Shown one piece after another: positions 52,669 to 64,000 of a stretch of DNA of 64,000 bases. Both the position numbers and the translations under genes were made by a program. The notes beneath the pieces were generated by a model that worked only from the letters and a program-made list of their open reading frames with translations, did no database searches and had not been told where the DNA came from. This DNA comes from Blasia pusilla (taxonomy: Eukaryota > Marchantiophyta > Marchantiopsida > Blasiales): assembly GCA_050084515.1 (NCBI GenBank), contig CM114271.1:27218001-27282000 (forward strand). The letters are read 5' to 3'. The stretch's first letter is position 1. Each line of letters starts with the position of its first letter.

Positions 52669-55640
52669 AGAGTATGTTTGGATGTGCACGATTGTATCCA
52701 AGGGGAACCTCACCCACCAGTGGATCCAAGATTGCAACAGGGTGAAAAAGGTGCTTACGACGCACCCGGTAGAGTACAAGGGGTTCTTGGGCGACGCTCT
52801 GGTAAATGAGACGGTGGCGAAGGGGGCTCAAATTAAAAAGGAGACTTGGGCAAATACCTTCATTTCCCAAGATGCAGCCGTCATAATCCTTTGTTGGTCG
52901 AAGATCCACGCCGCCAAGAAGAGCACTTCATTGGAATTGGAGCGAAGGGAGAACGCGTTTGCGTCTGAACGTACAAAGTTTATCCAGGCTGCAATATCTG
53001 CAGCTACAAAGTACACTCCAAGCATGATGCAGTGATACATTGCCATTCTGAACCCCAAACTTGGCCCGGAATTCTACAAGGAGCTCAAGGCGATAATCAA
53101 GCGCCAACGAAAGAGAGACAAAGATCCACAGGGTCGGATCGGCGAGAAAGTATCTTTGGATCGTGTTCACATATTTGCACTCTCTAGAATTTCTGAGTTT
53201 AGGACAATCCGACTGATGAAAATCAGTCTCGAGGGCATAGAGGCCCAAAAGCGGGCGGCACACCATCCTCCGGGAGTTTCTGATCCAGTGATCTCCCATT
53301 GGCTACATGAAGGGTCATTCAGGGACGTGTTGCGGCTTCTCGGGAAGTCCATGCTCGTGGGTCTTCAAGAAGATTGAGCAAGTTACGGAGGAACCAAACC
53401 TAGAGAGTGCAGAATATTTCAAACTATGGCTTGATGACATCTGAGACAAGCCCACGAAAAACCCAGGCTTCAAGATAATGTTCAAGAATCACATCCTCCT
53501 TCAGGCAGACGTGGATGAAGAAATTGATGCCAAAAAAGGGATTTCGCAAAGAAGAAGCGGGATCTTCAGGAGCAGGCGGCCGATTCATCTCGACAAAGAG
53601 CTGCCCAATGGATGGTGTATAGGTTCCCATCAATTGTAAGAATGCAGGTACTTGGCGAAAAATACCAACAGCTTGCAAATTATGGGCTTCTCCACGTGAT
53701 GGAGAGGCATTTTTCATGTATGACATGGAGATGGCACAGGGCATGTTTGACTGGGAGATTGACAATTGCCCAATCTGGTTGGACTTAAACGACCCTGAGG
53801 ACATAACCGAAAAAAATCTACGCTTGGTCTAGGATGCAATGATCCCAAGTAGGGACGACATTCCGAATTTCGTGCAACGTGAAGATTTTTTCGAAGGAGA
53901 TGCGCAGGAGCAAGCCCTCGAGACAGCGGAGTTGGTGTCCAAGGTCTTCACCGCCAAGGACAAATCTACAGCGGGTTTGAAAGCAAAGGCGAGGGGATCG
54001 AAGAATTTTGAGGCCGACTCTTTCAAAAAAGAGGCGGACACCTCAAGGCGAGAGGGTTGGACTTGGTCCTCTGCCAAGGAAACACGAGTGGAGTTTGAGG
54101 TAACAAAGACCCCCATAAGCTGACTGCAGACTCGGGAGAAGCGAAAGCGGGAGGCGCATGGTTTGTCCTAGGGAGCAGATAAGCATGTGGAATACAGTCC
54201 ATCATCTGGGAAGGCATAGAGAAACAAAAATCATGACAAATGTCCTCATTCACTTCACTCATCTTGTGGATTAGCTGCAAAGTATCAGTTCCTAGGAGTT
54301 GACCCCCGCCATCGACAAATTGACCATGCTGGGACGAAAACTTCAACAAAACGGGCACGCTCCCTCAATGGTCCATGGGGTGGTCGAGGAGGTGGCGGTG
54401 GATCTCCTCATCGCAGATTTTCCCTCAGGGAAACAAAAATCCGTCTGACACTGTCCCAAACAGGAATGTCCCTCTTTCCTACGACCAGATTGCGTTCTTG
54501 TTTTCTTTTGCATACGCTTATCTGAGTGACTGGGGTTGTTTCTTGGTCTTGACTGGAGGGAGCGAGGATGAGATCTTCAACCTTCGGTGCGTGAAGAGGT
54601 CGCTGAAGTGGAGGACGGCGCAATCATGGATCATCAAGAACGAGTATCCACTCCGATCGGCGACAAGTCAAGTTCGGGTAAGTGCTCTTAATCCAAATTC
54701 AACCCGTCGGATCCCAACAGCTTATGGCTGCGGTGTTGCAACCCGTTTGAAAGTGAAAAGTTGCAAATTTACCACAAGTCTCCATTGAGTGAGTGCAACC
54801 CATCGGAATCCGACGGGTTGCAAGTACTTGTGCTTTTCCTTATGTTTCTAGAGTGATGCAACCCGTCTGAAAGCAACAGATTGCCTTGAGCCAACCATGG
54901 ATTGCTCTAAGCCAGCAAGCTGTCGGCTTTCAACGAGTTTCTCATGGCAAGAAAAAACACTTACACTTGTAAAACAAATCGTGGGACTCTGACAGGTTGC
55001 TCTATTTTTAGGACTATAGGCCAAGTTCTTGTGGGTTGGTAATCAACAGGGACTAGAATGCACTATGGATATGTTGCACATTGTGTCACCATATTGAGAG
55101 TAGACCAGCGGTCGAGTAGCTCTTTCTTTTTGCTGACATTGTTTCCAACCTGCTTCTTTACACATGGACCACGCCTTTGTCTAGTGTTTTGTAAGGCCCG
55201 AGCACAACTTCCAGCTGTTCCAGATCCTGGATCCAGTCGATCCATGCTCCGATGGGTATAACTTAGATAGTTTATACAATTTCCCCCAAGGAATTTACAT
55301 GCAAGACGGGACCCTCTTAGTTGGAGGAAGGGAAAAGTCCCTTGCCTTGATACAAACGCTCATCGAGCTCTGTTCAAGGCCAAGTGACTTGGTCTTCGAC
55401 TTAGTGGGCCTATCAGGGGCGAGTATTAGAGGCGCCTGGCAGAGTGGGAGGAACATTCTCTGCCTTGAGTTAAGGCAGGAACTTTATGACCTTTGCAAAG
55501 AGGCAAAGGCAGATTATGATAGGCTAGTGGGAGCATACAACTCTCCTCCAAAGCCGAGAGCTCCGGTTCCACACCCACCATTGATAGTGACACCATCGTC
55601 ACTATCAATGCTCGGATTCTCAGATTTAGGATCTGAATGA
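52669..55640 (+). pseudogene. ParB-MTase copy 4, 3' part (exons 3 and 4)
   Basis: Exon 3 follows the acceptor TTCTTAG| near 52,668 and reads LTHQWIQDCNRVKKVLTTHP, AKGAQIKKETWANTFISQDAA, KVSLDRVHIFALSRISEF and KRAAHHPPGVSDPVISHWL. Later come NCPIWLDLNDPED, VDLLIADFPSG (motif IV position, 54,399-54,431) and LTYDQIAFLFSFAYAYLSDWGCF up to the donor at 54,677/54,678. The last intron has palindromes (54,704-55,000). Exon 4 (about 55,164-55,640) has LCSRPSDLVFDLVGLSGASIRG and the tail MLGFSDLGSE. Its acceptor is ACAC instead of ACAG. Stops and frameshifts are fewer than in copy 3, so this is the best source for the C-terminal half. Confidence 0.7.
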
Positions 55641-56194
55641 AGGGACATGGATGCGTCAGTTCTTCTTTACTCCTAATAGCTAAATATCTTTTGCTTCAAT
55701 TGTCGTCTCGTCTGATCACATTTTCTTCTTGATCAGTTCCTCTTTACTCCTTACAACTATCAATCTTTTGGTTCAATTGTTGTCTCGTGTGATCACATTT
55801 CTCAGTGGGAGAGAGAATGGTGAAACCAAGTTGTCAAACGTATAGCAATCCATGGTATACTTTTTGCACCCATTCAGGAGCCCACATCATCAAATGATGT
55901 AATGAAAGTCTTCGACTACCATGAGTGACGAGCAATCTTTCCTGTTGTGGAAAACCCCCTTATGGATGAGTATTGATGCCTTCTGCAAGAAGAGTCGACA
56001 ATCATTTAAAGGCATTTCCTTTTGCCTTTCTTTTTCTCCTTATTGATGAGTATTTGATGCCTTTTGCAAGAAGAGTCAACAATCCATAATATCAACCACA
56101 TATTCAGAGAAGTTAAACCTTGAAGGGCACCAGAGTCAATTGAGACTTTTATTGAGACCTTTCATTGAGATGAAATTGCTACTTCTGGTCAAAT
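55641..56194. other. 3' flank of copy 4 with short duplications
   Basis: Two imperfect direct duplications: about 75 bp at 55,655 and 55,731 (TCAGTTC(T)CTTTACTCC, GTCGTCTCGT-GATCACATTT), and about 50 bp at 55,966 and 56,043 (GATGAGTATT-GATGCC, AAGAAGAGTC-ACAATC). No coding sequence. Confidence 0.6.
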
Positions 56195-56418
56195 TATGTG
56201 CCAATAGTCCTCCAACAATAATACCCCAGGGCACAACTAACTGTAGACTTAGATAGGAAATGTGAAGAAAATTAGGCTCACATGGAGAGTGATGGAAGAA
56301 TGTTTATGTAAATTTCAAATATATCAAAAAGTTTGAAGAGAGGAGGCGGATTTTGCACTTTTTTTTAAAGAGAGACTCTCCTATCTTCCTCTCTCCTGCT
56401 AGAATACCAGCCCCCAAA
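56195..56418 (+). repeat. R1 terminus closing copy D
   Basis: CCTCCAACAATAATACC, TTAGGCTCACATGGAGAGTG, GAAGAGAGGAGGCGGATTTT, then CTCTCCTATCTTCCTCTC and AGAATACCAGCCCCC at about 56,402-56,416. It matches the right end at 24,290-24,616 with internal deletions. It abuts the C-terminal part of Helitron 2. Confidence 0.7.
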
Positions 56419-56466
56419 GCAATTTTGGTATCCAAACTTTCCAAAAATAAAATTCCCATAAAAAAT

Positions 56467-59400
56467 TTATATGTTAACAATAAGAACCTCTTTAGGAAAT
56501 CGAGACACAACGTCTATATTTATGTCGTCAATATCTTTATTTCTCAAAGTCAAAATAGCCGTATCCCTTAAGAAATCAATGTCATGGAATCGGCTAGGAA
56601 AATTGCCATAGATCAAACCAATAAGATCGTATATCTTGTTACTTTTAGTAACAATTTCAGATGGTAATTGTTTAAAGTCTTCTCCCAAATGAGGGTACAA
56701 AGGTACACGATCCTCTCCCACTTCCAATAACCAATCGGCAAAAGCTTGTTGTTCACTACAAAAATGACCTTACAACCTTTGAACTCGCATGTTTGTTATC
56801 AACTTCATGACCTTCACATTAGACCAAAGAGATGAACTCTTTACAGTAGCTTGGATGATTTAAGGCCAATCCCCATGACAAACAACATGCAACACTTGAC
56901 CAAAATCACCACCAAATACCATTAGTTTTCCACCAAATGGTATTTGTCAGAGATCATCTCAAACAACTCCCATAATATCTTGTAGAGTTTGATTCATAAC
57001 CTCAAATGCATGATGATGAGCCATAGGTGCTTCATCCCATATAATAAGCATTGCATCACGATTAAGCGCTCCATCACTATCGACTGATAAATAAATAAAT
57101 AAAAACCGAAGTATATTTGAAGTTGTAATACTTCAAGAGTAATCCAAATTTATGTATCAACATAATTCAAGCCAGTTAAAATGAGTAATGGCACTTCCTT
57201 GCAAGTAGAGCTCTCATAAAGCTTGATGGGGATCTTGAAGCAAGAATGAGGAGTACGTCCTCCGTCTAACAATAGAGCAATTATTCTAGATGACGCTACG
57301 GCTAGAGCTATATCTCTTGCACCTTTTACACTTGGAAGGACAAGATTATTAAAAAAAAAATTCCAGTTCCTCCTAGACCATCGACGAAAAATACTTTTGG
57401 AGATGATGGAGCATTCAAACATATTTGATCAAGCTCATCATGTATAGCGTCCCAAATAATACGTTATCCTTCATTAAGATAAGCTTCTCCTAATTGCACT
57501 TGCTCAAATAATTCTTCCACATCATATAATAGTTCTTGTTCCTTCAAATATGAGTGTGAATGAAGGCTTTGGAAATTAGGTTGGGGTATGTCTGGAAAAT
57601 CAGACAGTCTCTTTCCTTGATCTTTTAAATAACAAGGGTTCCAACAATGGAGTATTAACTATGGCATCATCAACAGGAAGATTAGGAATGTCCATTTTTT
57701 GCAATAGAAGAGTTCCAAAAAAGGTTCAAATCATAGTTAGTAGGTTGAATACTTAATAGTAAGATACTATTGGGAATATCAAATTAATTAATAAAAGGAA
57801 GTATTAGGATGAAAAAAAATGACGTTATACCTTGGCAATAATGAATTCTTACCTGACATCTCTCATATAAAAGATTTTCTACCAATAGAACCAAGAATTG
57901 ACTCCATAGTCTAGCATGTTGAGCGAGTGTGCTATACACTAGAATAATTGCAAATAGATGGCGAAGTGAGAAACCTGTATGGATCATAGAAGCTTCTTAA
58001 AAGCAAGAGAAAACTTCTCTATCATCTTCAAGAAGTCCGAGTTGGATAGCAACCTCCTTGAGTGTTGGACATATTACCCCATGAACAATTCTTAGGTATT
58101 TTTATGTAGTTGCTCCTTGAACATGATGGAAGAGTAATCTCAACCAATGACGTTCTCCTTCACCTGTGAACAAGTAGAATAATTAGCTCATCCCAATATA
58201 AGTAACTTACCTAAGATAAATACATCGCTTTAGAGGATGGTATATAAAAGCAAATATTTACAAAGATTTTTTTAGTATTTAACTGGATGAATAAGGTAGA
58301 AGCGGCCGATGGGATTACCACAACCACTTATATTTTGTATCCTACGAATCCATTTCTTATTACTCCAAGGATAATATGAAGGTAAATCTATATATAGATA
58401 TTGTTGAGCACTAGAGTCACATAAATTGGTTGCAAACCATTGGGTAAATTTATCTCTCTTTTTTGTTGCAAAATATCTAGAGGAGCATCCACTTCATTAA
58501 AGTAGACTAATTGTTGCTCTGGAAGATGAACTCCTAATCGCACAATACTTGGAAGTTCAGCATATAGACTTAACTTGAAGAGACGGCAACATGCCTCTGA
58601 AGAAGATATATATCTGAAGAAATTTGTCTCCCAAGTATTTGAGTAAGTATGAATCATAAATAAAATATATTGCAACACGACAATGAATTGGAGGAATCAT
58701 ACCTAGCATCAAGATACGTTGTGTCTTGTCAATAACATCAATTGTGTTGGATGTATTCATATCCTTTGACAACTTAAATGACACAGCATCAGACCCCTTA
58801 TAAACCTATTTGTATAAGTCCTTGACAACAAAAACACTACTTGTGAATTCCAAATTAATGTGACAATCGAAGAAGGTGCATAACATAGGATTGTAAGGCA
58901 TGACCCAACGGTTATCCAATGAATGTTCACCCTTAATAATCGCCCTCCCATTCTCCAATCTACAAAAATACAATAACAAATTTTGAATATCTCGTCATAT
59001 TATAGATATATACCACATCTATTGTAACAATAAAGACTTAAACAAAGAAATAATCCTTACCTGATAGATTGGATAACCATCTTCTATCTCTACAGTGCTA
59101 GCCGCAAAAGCTTTAGGATAGCCTTTTGTACACTTCTTTGTTTCCTTATCCATACACGGTGCATTTGGATTTTATGGTCTACATGGCCCATGAACCATAC
59201 AGTTAGCAATGGTAGAATACAACCTTGGATGGGTAGGTTGATGAGGGATTTCTGTTGAAATGATACGATCATAATCATAACTAATACGTGATTTATCCTC
59301 ACAACCTAAAATAATAAGTACTTGCACATATGGCAAACATCGTTTTTGGAATTCCACTACATGGATGCATCCTATAACTCGGCCCAATCTCTTCTTGATG

Positions 59401-61848
59401 ATGAGTTGTAACAACTCCTTTTTCTTCTCTAAAACTCACACAACCAAATCTGGTTGGTTTGCAAGTGTTTGGCCACGTAATAATGCAGATGTAATCTCCT
59501 CCCATTTTGGGTTGCATGTCATGGTCAAAACAAGGTCACACTTCCCCAAATGTCTTACAATTGCCATTCCATCTTGATACAATTGATGCATATGACATGG
59601 CCCTCTAGTAAAAGAAAAAGGTAATAGGATGTGTCTCCCAAACCTTCGACTATCCACATCATGTCGATGCATGGCGTCCTCTACACCTTGATATAATTCA
59701 GCTCTCAACTCCTTTTGATTTAAGCGAACCCATGATAATCGTTGCATCTCTACATTGGCATAAAGGTCGATCATATATTCTTGAGTAAGTCAACCAAACC
59801 GCCATAAGCAATTGACATCTTCTTCTCCAATCTGTGTTTGAAGTAAAAAACATGCAAATTGCATTGCAATAACACTCTTTGTTCTTCTTTCCTCAAGGAT
59901 ATTACCATCAACTCTTTCCTCATCCATGCAATCATCCAAAGGTTCAAGGTGTTCCTCCTCCCCAGGAATAATATGGCCCATTTGTTGGGATTCTTTGTAG
60001 CCTCCGATTCTCCCAAAGGCTATTCGAGGATGCCAACCTGATTCACCATAGATAAATAAAAAAACAAAGTGTAATGGAATATATGCTTCATTGAGGTCGG
60101 GTAAATGCTTCACTCCTCCTCCATGTAGCCGTACAATTATATCACGATAGTCGATATGATCACTCCCATCACTCGGCAAAATAGCAGCAACCTCAGAAGC
60201 AGTTGGTAAGTTATAACGCTTTGCATCAAGACCTCTCTTACTTTCCTTGAGGATGATCCGCATATTAAGGTTACTTACTTCACATGCCATATGATGAAAG
60301 ATCTTCACATGTGTATTACATTCATGTAACATGTCTTGTAGACCTTCCAAAATATCTATATTAAGATCAAAAGATCTAGACATAACTCTAGCATGATTCT
60401 CAAATAAATAGCCCGTTGATTCTCTATATTGTCAACACGATAGAACTCTACCTGCGTCGAAATAAGATGTGACAAGATGCAAGTTGAAGTGCAGAATTGT
60501 AAGCTCGAGCATGTCTAAGAAAATGAAGACTTCTAGGATCAATACCTAAAATCAAGGATTTCAGAAATGGAGGAGAGGGTTTCAAGGAGGGTAAATGTAT
60601 TTTCTCATGGCCACAACACATGCCATATGGTGAGTCACTGCTCTTTGCACCTTTCACCATTTCACATTTCCAATGCAAGGCACAGCAAGAGAGGCATATT
60701 TATGTCATAGAACCCAATGTACGATGACCACTCGTATGATTCAAACTCCTTTGTAATCACAACTTCCTAATATCAATTTCTTGGAAATTTTGTCTCTTTG
60801 CGAGATTGAGTAATGTATTTAGTCTTACAGTCGACCCCGGACGGATTCTAGAAGGGTTTGGTATAGTGGCACTTTGTGGAGATAACACTACTCCATTAGA
60901 AGACATGAGATCTACTTTTGACCTTAGTTCAACCCTGAGATGGGGAAGAGTCAAAGAATTGTCGACAACTTCATGTTGAACCAAAATAGGAAGAATGGTA
61001 GGTAACTCAACTCTTTGTTTTACATTAGTAGTTGGGCTGATTGTGGGTGTATTCTCGACAACTTCATGGAATGAATTGTCAACCAACGCAAGTCTTGGTG
61101 ATCAAAGATGGACTTCTTGACTTTCTTCTACCATTTCTCCACCCTCATTGGAAGGCCTGCAAAAATAACAACACCAACATATTATAAAGAATAGATACAA
61201 ATCTTGTATAAAAAATGAAAGATTTACAATGAGGATATAAAAAGTTATATATATGAATTGACTACCAATACTCAAAACCTTCTTATTTGAAATAGTTGCA
61301 ATACTCTCTACTACCAAAGCGGGCTCAAATTCAACATGATTTTCTTTCCTTATTTTTCTATACTCTCCATAATAACTTATCTTTTTTTTCTTTAAGAGCT
61401 TCCATTCTATCAGCGTGGATAGCACGTTTTTGATTTTAGGCTTCATCGCGTAGAACCTTCCAAAATCATGTATATCGACAGGATTCAATGGAATTGGAAG
61501 CCTGGAACAACACATGAATGTTAAGAGCAACAAAACAAATAAAAATGAAAAGTTGAATTATGCACTGTGGAAATGTGGACATGCTAAATGATCTTCAATG
61601 CTATGAACTTATGTAGGAGATGTCTCGAGCGGGAGTTCATCTTCAACATGTGTTGTTTGTGCTAAGATTTTTTTGGGACGGGCAAGCCTTTTTTGTAGTG
61701 CGTTCTCACGCATCAATTTTTGGAAGTCACGCAAGTCCGACTTGATGGAATAGGAAGTCTGTGCAAAAATTGGGTTATAAGTATATAAATAAAAAATTGC
61801 AGGTAAGGCGTGAGAGTAGAGATGGATATATGATGCTCCCATGAACAA
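56467..61848 (-). pseudogene. Helitron 2 Rep-helicase remnant
   Basis: Minus-strand order: FQKLMRENALQKRLARPKK (61.7 kb), helical N-terminal pieces, MHWKCEMVKG and LHFLRHARAYNSALQLAS (60.6), KRGLDAKRYNLPTASEVAAIL (60.2), Rep block MIDLYANVEMQRLSW, TRGPCHMHQLYQDGMAIV, LTMTCNPKWEEI and VIGCIHVVEFQKRCLPYVQ (59.77-59.3). Then RLFKLSLYAELPSIVRLGVHL (58.5), FVDGLGGTG with degraded Walker A (57.38), SRIIALLLDGGRTPHSCFKIPI, IIWDEAPMAHHHAFEV (57.03), and LEVGEDRVPLYPHLGEDF (56.7), ending at about 56,467 where the R1 end of the composite element lies. Both His of the HUH motif are replaced (YVQ). Many frameshifts. Confidence 0.85.
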
Positions 61849-62480
61849 AGGTGCTTACATTGAGAGGTGTTCTTTAGTACTTCGATTTGTCTCCCTGAAT
61901 TTTACTGCGGAATTGGTATATTTTTTATAACACCGAGAGGTCGTCTCTCCACATTCAATAATAATCCATTGACGCTCGCCATCTACATAACACACCATGA
62001 AACTATTAATCAAAATATTTTCGGGGTATAATTCCCATGTTTGTCAAAAAAATAAAATTAAAAAAAGAGACAAAAATTCATGAGAATTAAATGGCAAACA
62101 AATTGTATGGGAAGAGGGAAACAAAGGGAAATTAGGAAAGAAAAAAGGAAGCAAGCGAATTTAAATGGAAGGTTTTACCTAAGATTTGTACAAAGCTTTA
62201 AAATGGTACATTTACAAAGAAATAAATGTGCCTATTTTAATTTTAATTTTTAAAACGTATTTAAAAATAGAAGAGCCAAAAAATTATGAAAATAAAATCG
62301 GAAAAAATAGGGAAATTTCCCGAAAATGTGGAAAATTGGAGAGAAGGGGAATTTTTTATTTTTAAAAGGATATTTTATTTATAAAAATATATAAAATATT
62401 AGGTTAGGGCTAGAATCAGTAGCCCAAACCTACCCTTCATCTATCTACATGTCCCGACTCTACCTGCCGCTGCCTCCTTC
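61849..62480. other. AT-rich sequence upstream of Helitron 2
   Basis: No frames or repeats of note; long A/T-rich runs between 62,040 and 62,400. It probably includes the Helitron 5' end, which I could not place. Confidence 0.3.
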
Positions 62481-62499
62481 GTGAATCGTGCGGCCCCTA

Positions 62500-62820
62500 A
62501 ACGCTCTCGCTCTCTCCGTCTGATCTGCGATCGGACGGCTGGGGCTAGGGATGCTGCCGCCACTGGCCCGCTTCCCCCTTCTCCCCTACCCCGCACGACT
62601 CTCACTCTCCCCCGACCAATTTATGATCAGATGGGTGGGGCAAGGACGCCGCTGCTCCTGGCCCCCTTCCCCCTTCTCCAATCAACTTTCTCCCCTCCCT
62701 CGTATGATCTGCGCTCAGACAGATGGGTAAGGGACGTTTCCGTCCCTTGCCCCTTCTCCCCTACCCCAATCAACTCTCACTCTGCCCCGCTCCTCCGCTC
62801 TCACTCTCCTCCATTTTTCT
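62500..62820 (+). repeat. Three ~90-bp pyrimidine-rich tandem repeats
   Basis: Units start near 62,519, 62,624 and 62,704 with (T)ATGATCTGCG-TCAGACGG(A)TGGG-like sequence. Each continues GCCCCTTCCCCCTTCTCC and CAACTCTCACTCTCCCC. The open frame across them comes from the repeat and is unlikely to be a gene. Confidence 0.7.
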
Positions 62821-62939
62821 TTTGACCTCTAGTCTCCATTTTGTGTTTTGGTCTCGTTTGTCGTGCGCATACACATCGATACACAACGTACATCGCTGTC
62901 ACCCAACACACATACAAACACGCTTGATCCCATGCTAAC

Positions 62940-63780
62940 TCATGGCATCCTAACAACGAGACAAGAAGTACTAAAATATCTCCAATAAAGTAAGATCCAA
63001 TCTCTCTCTATACCATCTCACACCATAACTCTCAAAGGTGTGCACTCTATCTCATGTCAAACCAAACCCACTCTCCTAATGAGAGGCTTGGGTTATACTC
63101 ACAAGGCAAGGGACCATAGCTCCGCCGCCTCATACCAAGAGGTTCAACAAAGAGAGAATGAGCTTTCAAGCTCTCTCTCCTTAAGGTAAATCCCTCCCCT
63201 CTCCCAAGCTGTCGCGCCCCTACTCTCCTTGAACATCAATCTTTAGTGTTGCGGAAGCGTGCGTTCAGTAGGTCACGAACTCATCGCCGATCTGCACCCA
63301 AACACGCACTCTCGTTAGTCGGGTTTGGCCAACCGGCGTTCCAACCCACCGAGTCCTAAACTCGGCGTCTCATCAAGCTCAACCTTCCTTAGTTCCTAGC
63401 TCCCAACACATGGCAAGTCCTTCAAGACTTGGAACAGACTTCCTGGTTAGTCCAGGGATCTGAAACGGCACTTGCACGCCTAGCGATCCCAACTGTTCAA
63501 CGGTCCTCGTGTGAGTTCCAAACCGAGCCCGAGTGTAATCCAACACAAGGTCCTGTTCTAGGTGCTTATCCATATACGAGCTCTCACCTCAAATACTCCT
63601 TGTCTGTCCACTTGTCGTACATTCTAAGTCTATGATGAACGACTCATAGCCATGCACTACCACATACAAATTGCAATCAACACTGGTATCGAATCTCCAA
63701 ATCCATACACTCCTTTATTGCAACACTAGCATATTCTAGTTACAACGGCCTTCGGCCCAAGATTCCACTGATTACAAGTC
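62940..63780 (-). mobile_element. Putative 3' LTR of a gypsy chromovirus
   Basis: It lies directly downstream (on minus) of the chromodomain stop. A purine tract CGAGGAGAAGC (minus, about 63,800-63,790) precedes a possible LTR start TGTAATCAGTGG at about 63,778. The distal end was not located, so the extent is provisional. Confidence 0.4.
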
Positions 63781-63802
63781 ATGTCTCTAGCTTCTCCTCG
63801 TA

Positions 63803-64000
63803 CTAACGTATGTGCTTCGCTTGTGTTCGCTTGAAGTCACGCAACAATTCTTGCGCGTGTTCCAAATCCTCTTCCGCAATCCAAGTCGCCTCCTTCACAT
63901 GGTAGCCCTTCCATTTTACCAAGTATTCATACTTGTTGGCCCGACGCCTCGAACGTTAGATGGTCTCCACCTCGAACTCCGGCTCCTCATTTACGATGAC
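63803..64000 (-). pseudogene. Chromodomain end of Ty3/gypsy chromovirus integrase
   Basis: Minus strand from the window edge: EPEFEVETI, an in-frame TAA, then RSRRRANKYEYLVKWKGYHV, KEATWIAEEDLEHAQELLRDF and a stop at 63,803-63,805. The YLVKWKGY and ATW-EEDL signature is a chromodomain, which in chromoviruses targets integration to chromatin. The rest of pol lies outside the window. The stop falls at the position between the N-terminal strand and the basic loop of the domain. Confidence 0.85.

Noticed and set aside
62481-62938. Proline/serine-rich protein gene
   Set aside because: The frame is produced by about 90-bp pyrimidine-rich tandem repeats with no start context or homologous features.

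Overview
ORGANISM. This looks like nuclear DNA of a land plant. The evidence is one clean single-copy plant gene (a GPI-anchored beta-1,3-glucanase, GH17 plus X8/CBM43, with a GT-AG intron) set among typical plant transposons: Mutator-like (MULE), Helitron, CACTA, Ty1/copia, Ty3/gypsy with a chromodomain, a MITE and tRNA-derived SINE-like sequence. I lean towards a non-seed plant (bryophyte or lycophyte grade), but nothing here proves that.

LAYOUT. (1) 1-25,980: nested copies of one composite DNA transposon. (2) 25,980-35,240: CACTA and copia remnants, a tRNA-Met-like SINE head, a MITE, and a very AT-rich direct-repeat block. (3) 35,270-37,929: the beta-1,3-glucanase gene. (4) 38,920-45,540: a decayed Helitron (minus strand) and a SINE-like unit. 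(5) 45,660-56,418: a fourth copy of the composite transposon, broken by an LTR retrotransposon fragment carrying gag. (6) 56,420-61,850: a second decayed Helitron (minus). (7) 62,500-64,000: a pyrimidine-rich tandem repeat and the 3' end of a gypsy chromovirus (minus).

THE SYSTEM WORTH ATTENTION. The composite transposon carries two divergently transcribed genes. The minus-strand gene is a MULE transposase: zinc-binding N-terminus, DDE core with an FHW motif, C-terminal SWIM zinc finger. The plus-strand gene appears to encode, in order, a charged coiled coil, a ParB/sulfiredoxin-like domain (GNHR motif, with an insertion), a long linker, and a beta-class amino-methyltransferase-like domain. 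The methyltransferase has the order motif IV then motif I, but a non-canonical D[L/F]PS replaces DPPY. Between the genes lies a tandem array of hairpin-forming palindromes with arms CAACCCGTCGG / CCGACGGGTTG. The methyltransferase promoter carries two MSA-type (AACGG) elements directly upstream of TATAAATA, and this block is kept in three copies. The same palindromes fill the introns of both genes. All visible copies are damaged by stops, frameshifts, deletions or nested insertions.

One copy (3,936-11,567) sits inside another with a 9-bp target duplication, and the interrupted sequence can be rejoined by eye. The 12,836-25,978 copy has ~750-bp terminal inverted repeats that include the SWIM exon. 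All alignments were done by eye; coordinates of degenerate features are approximate.
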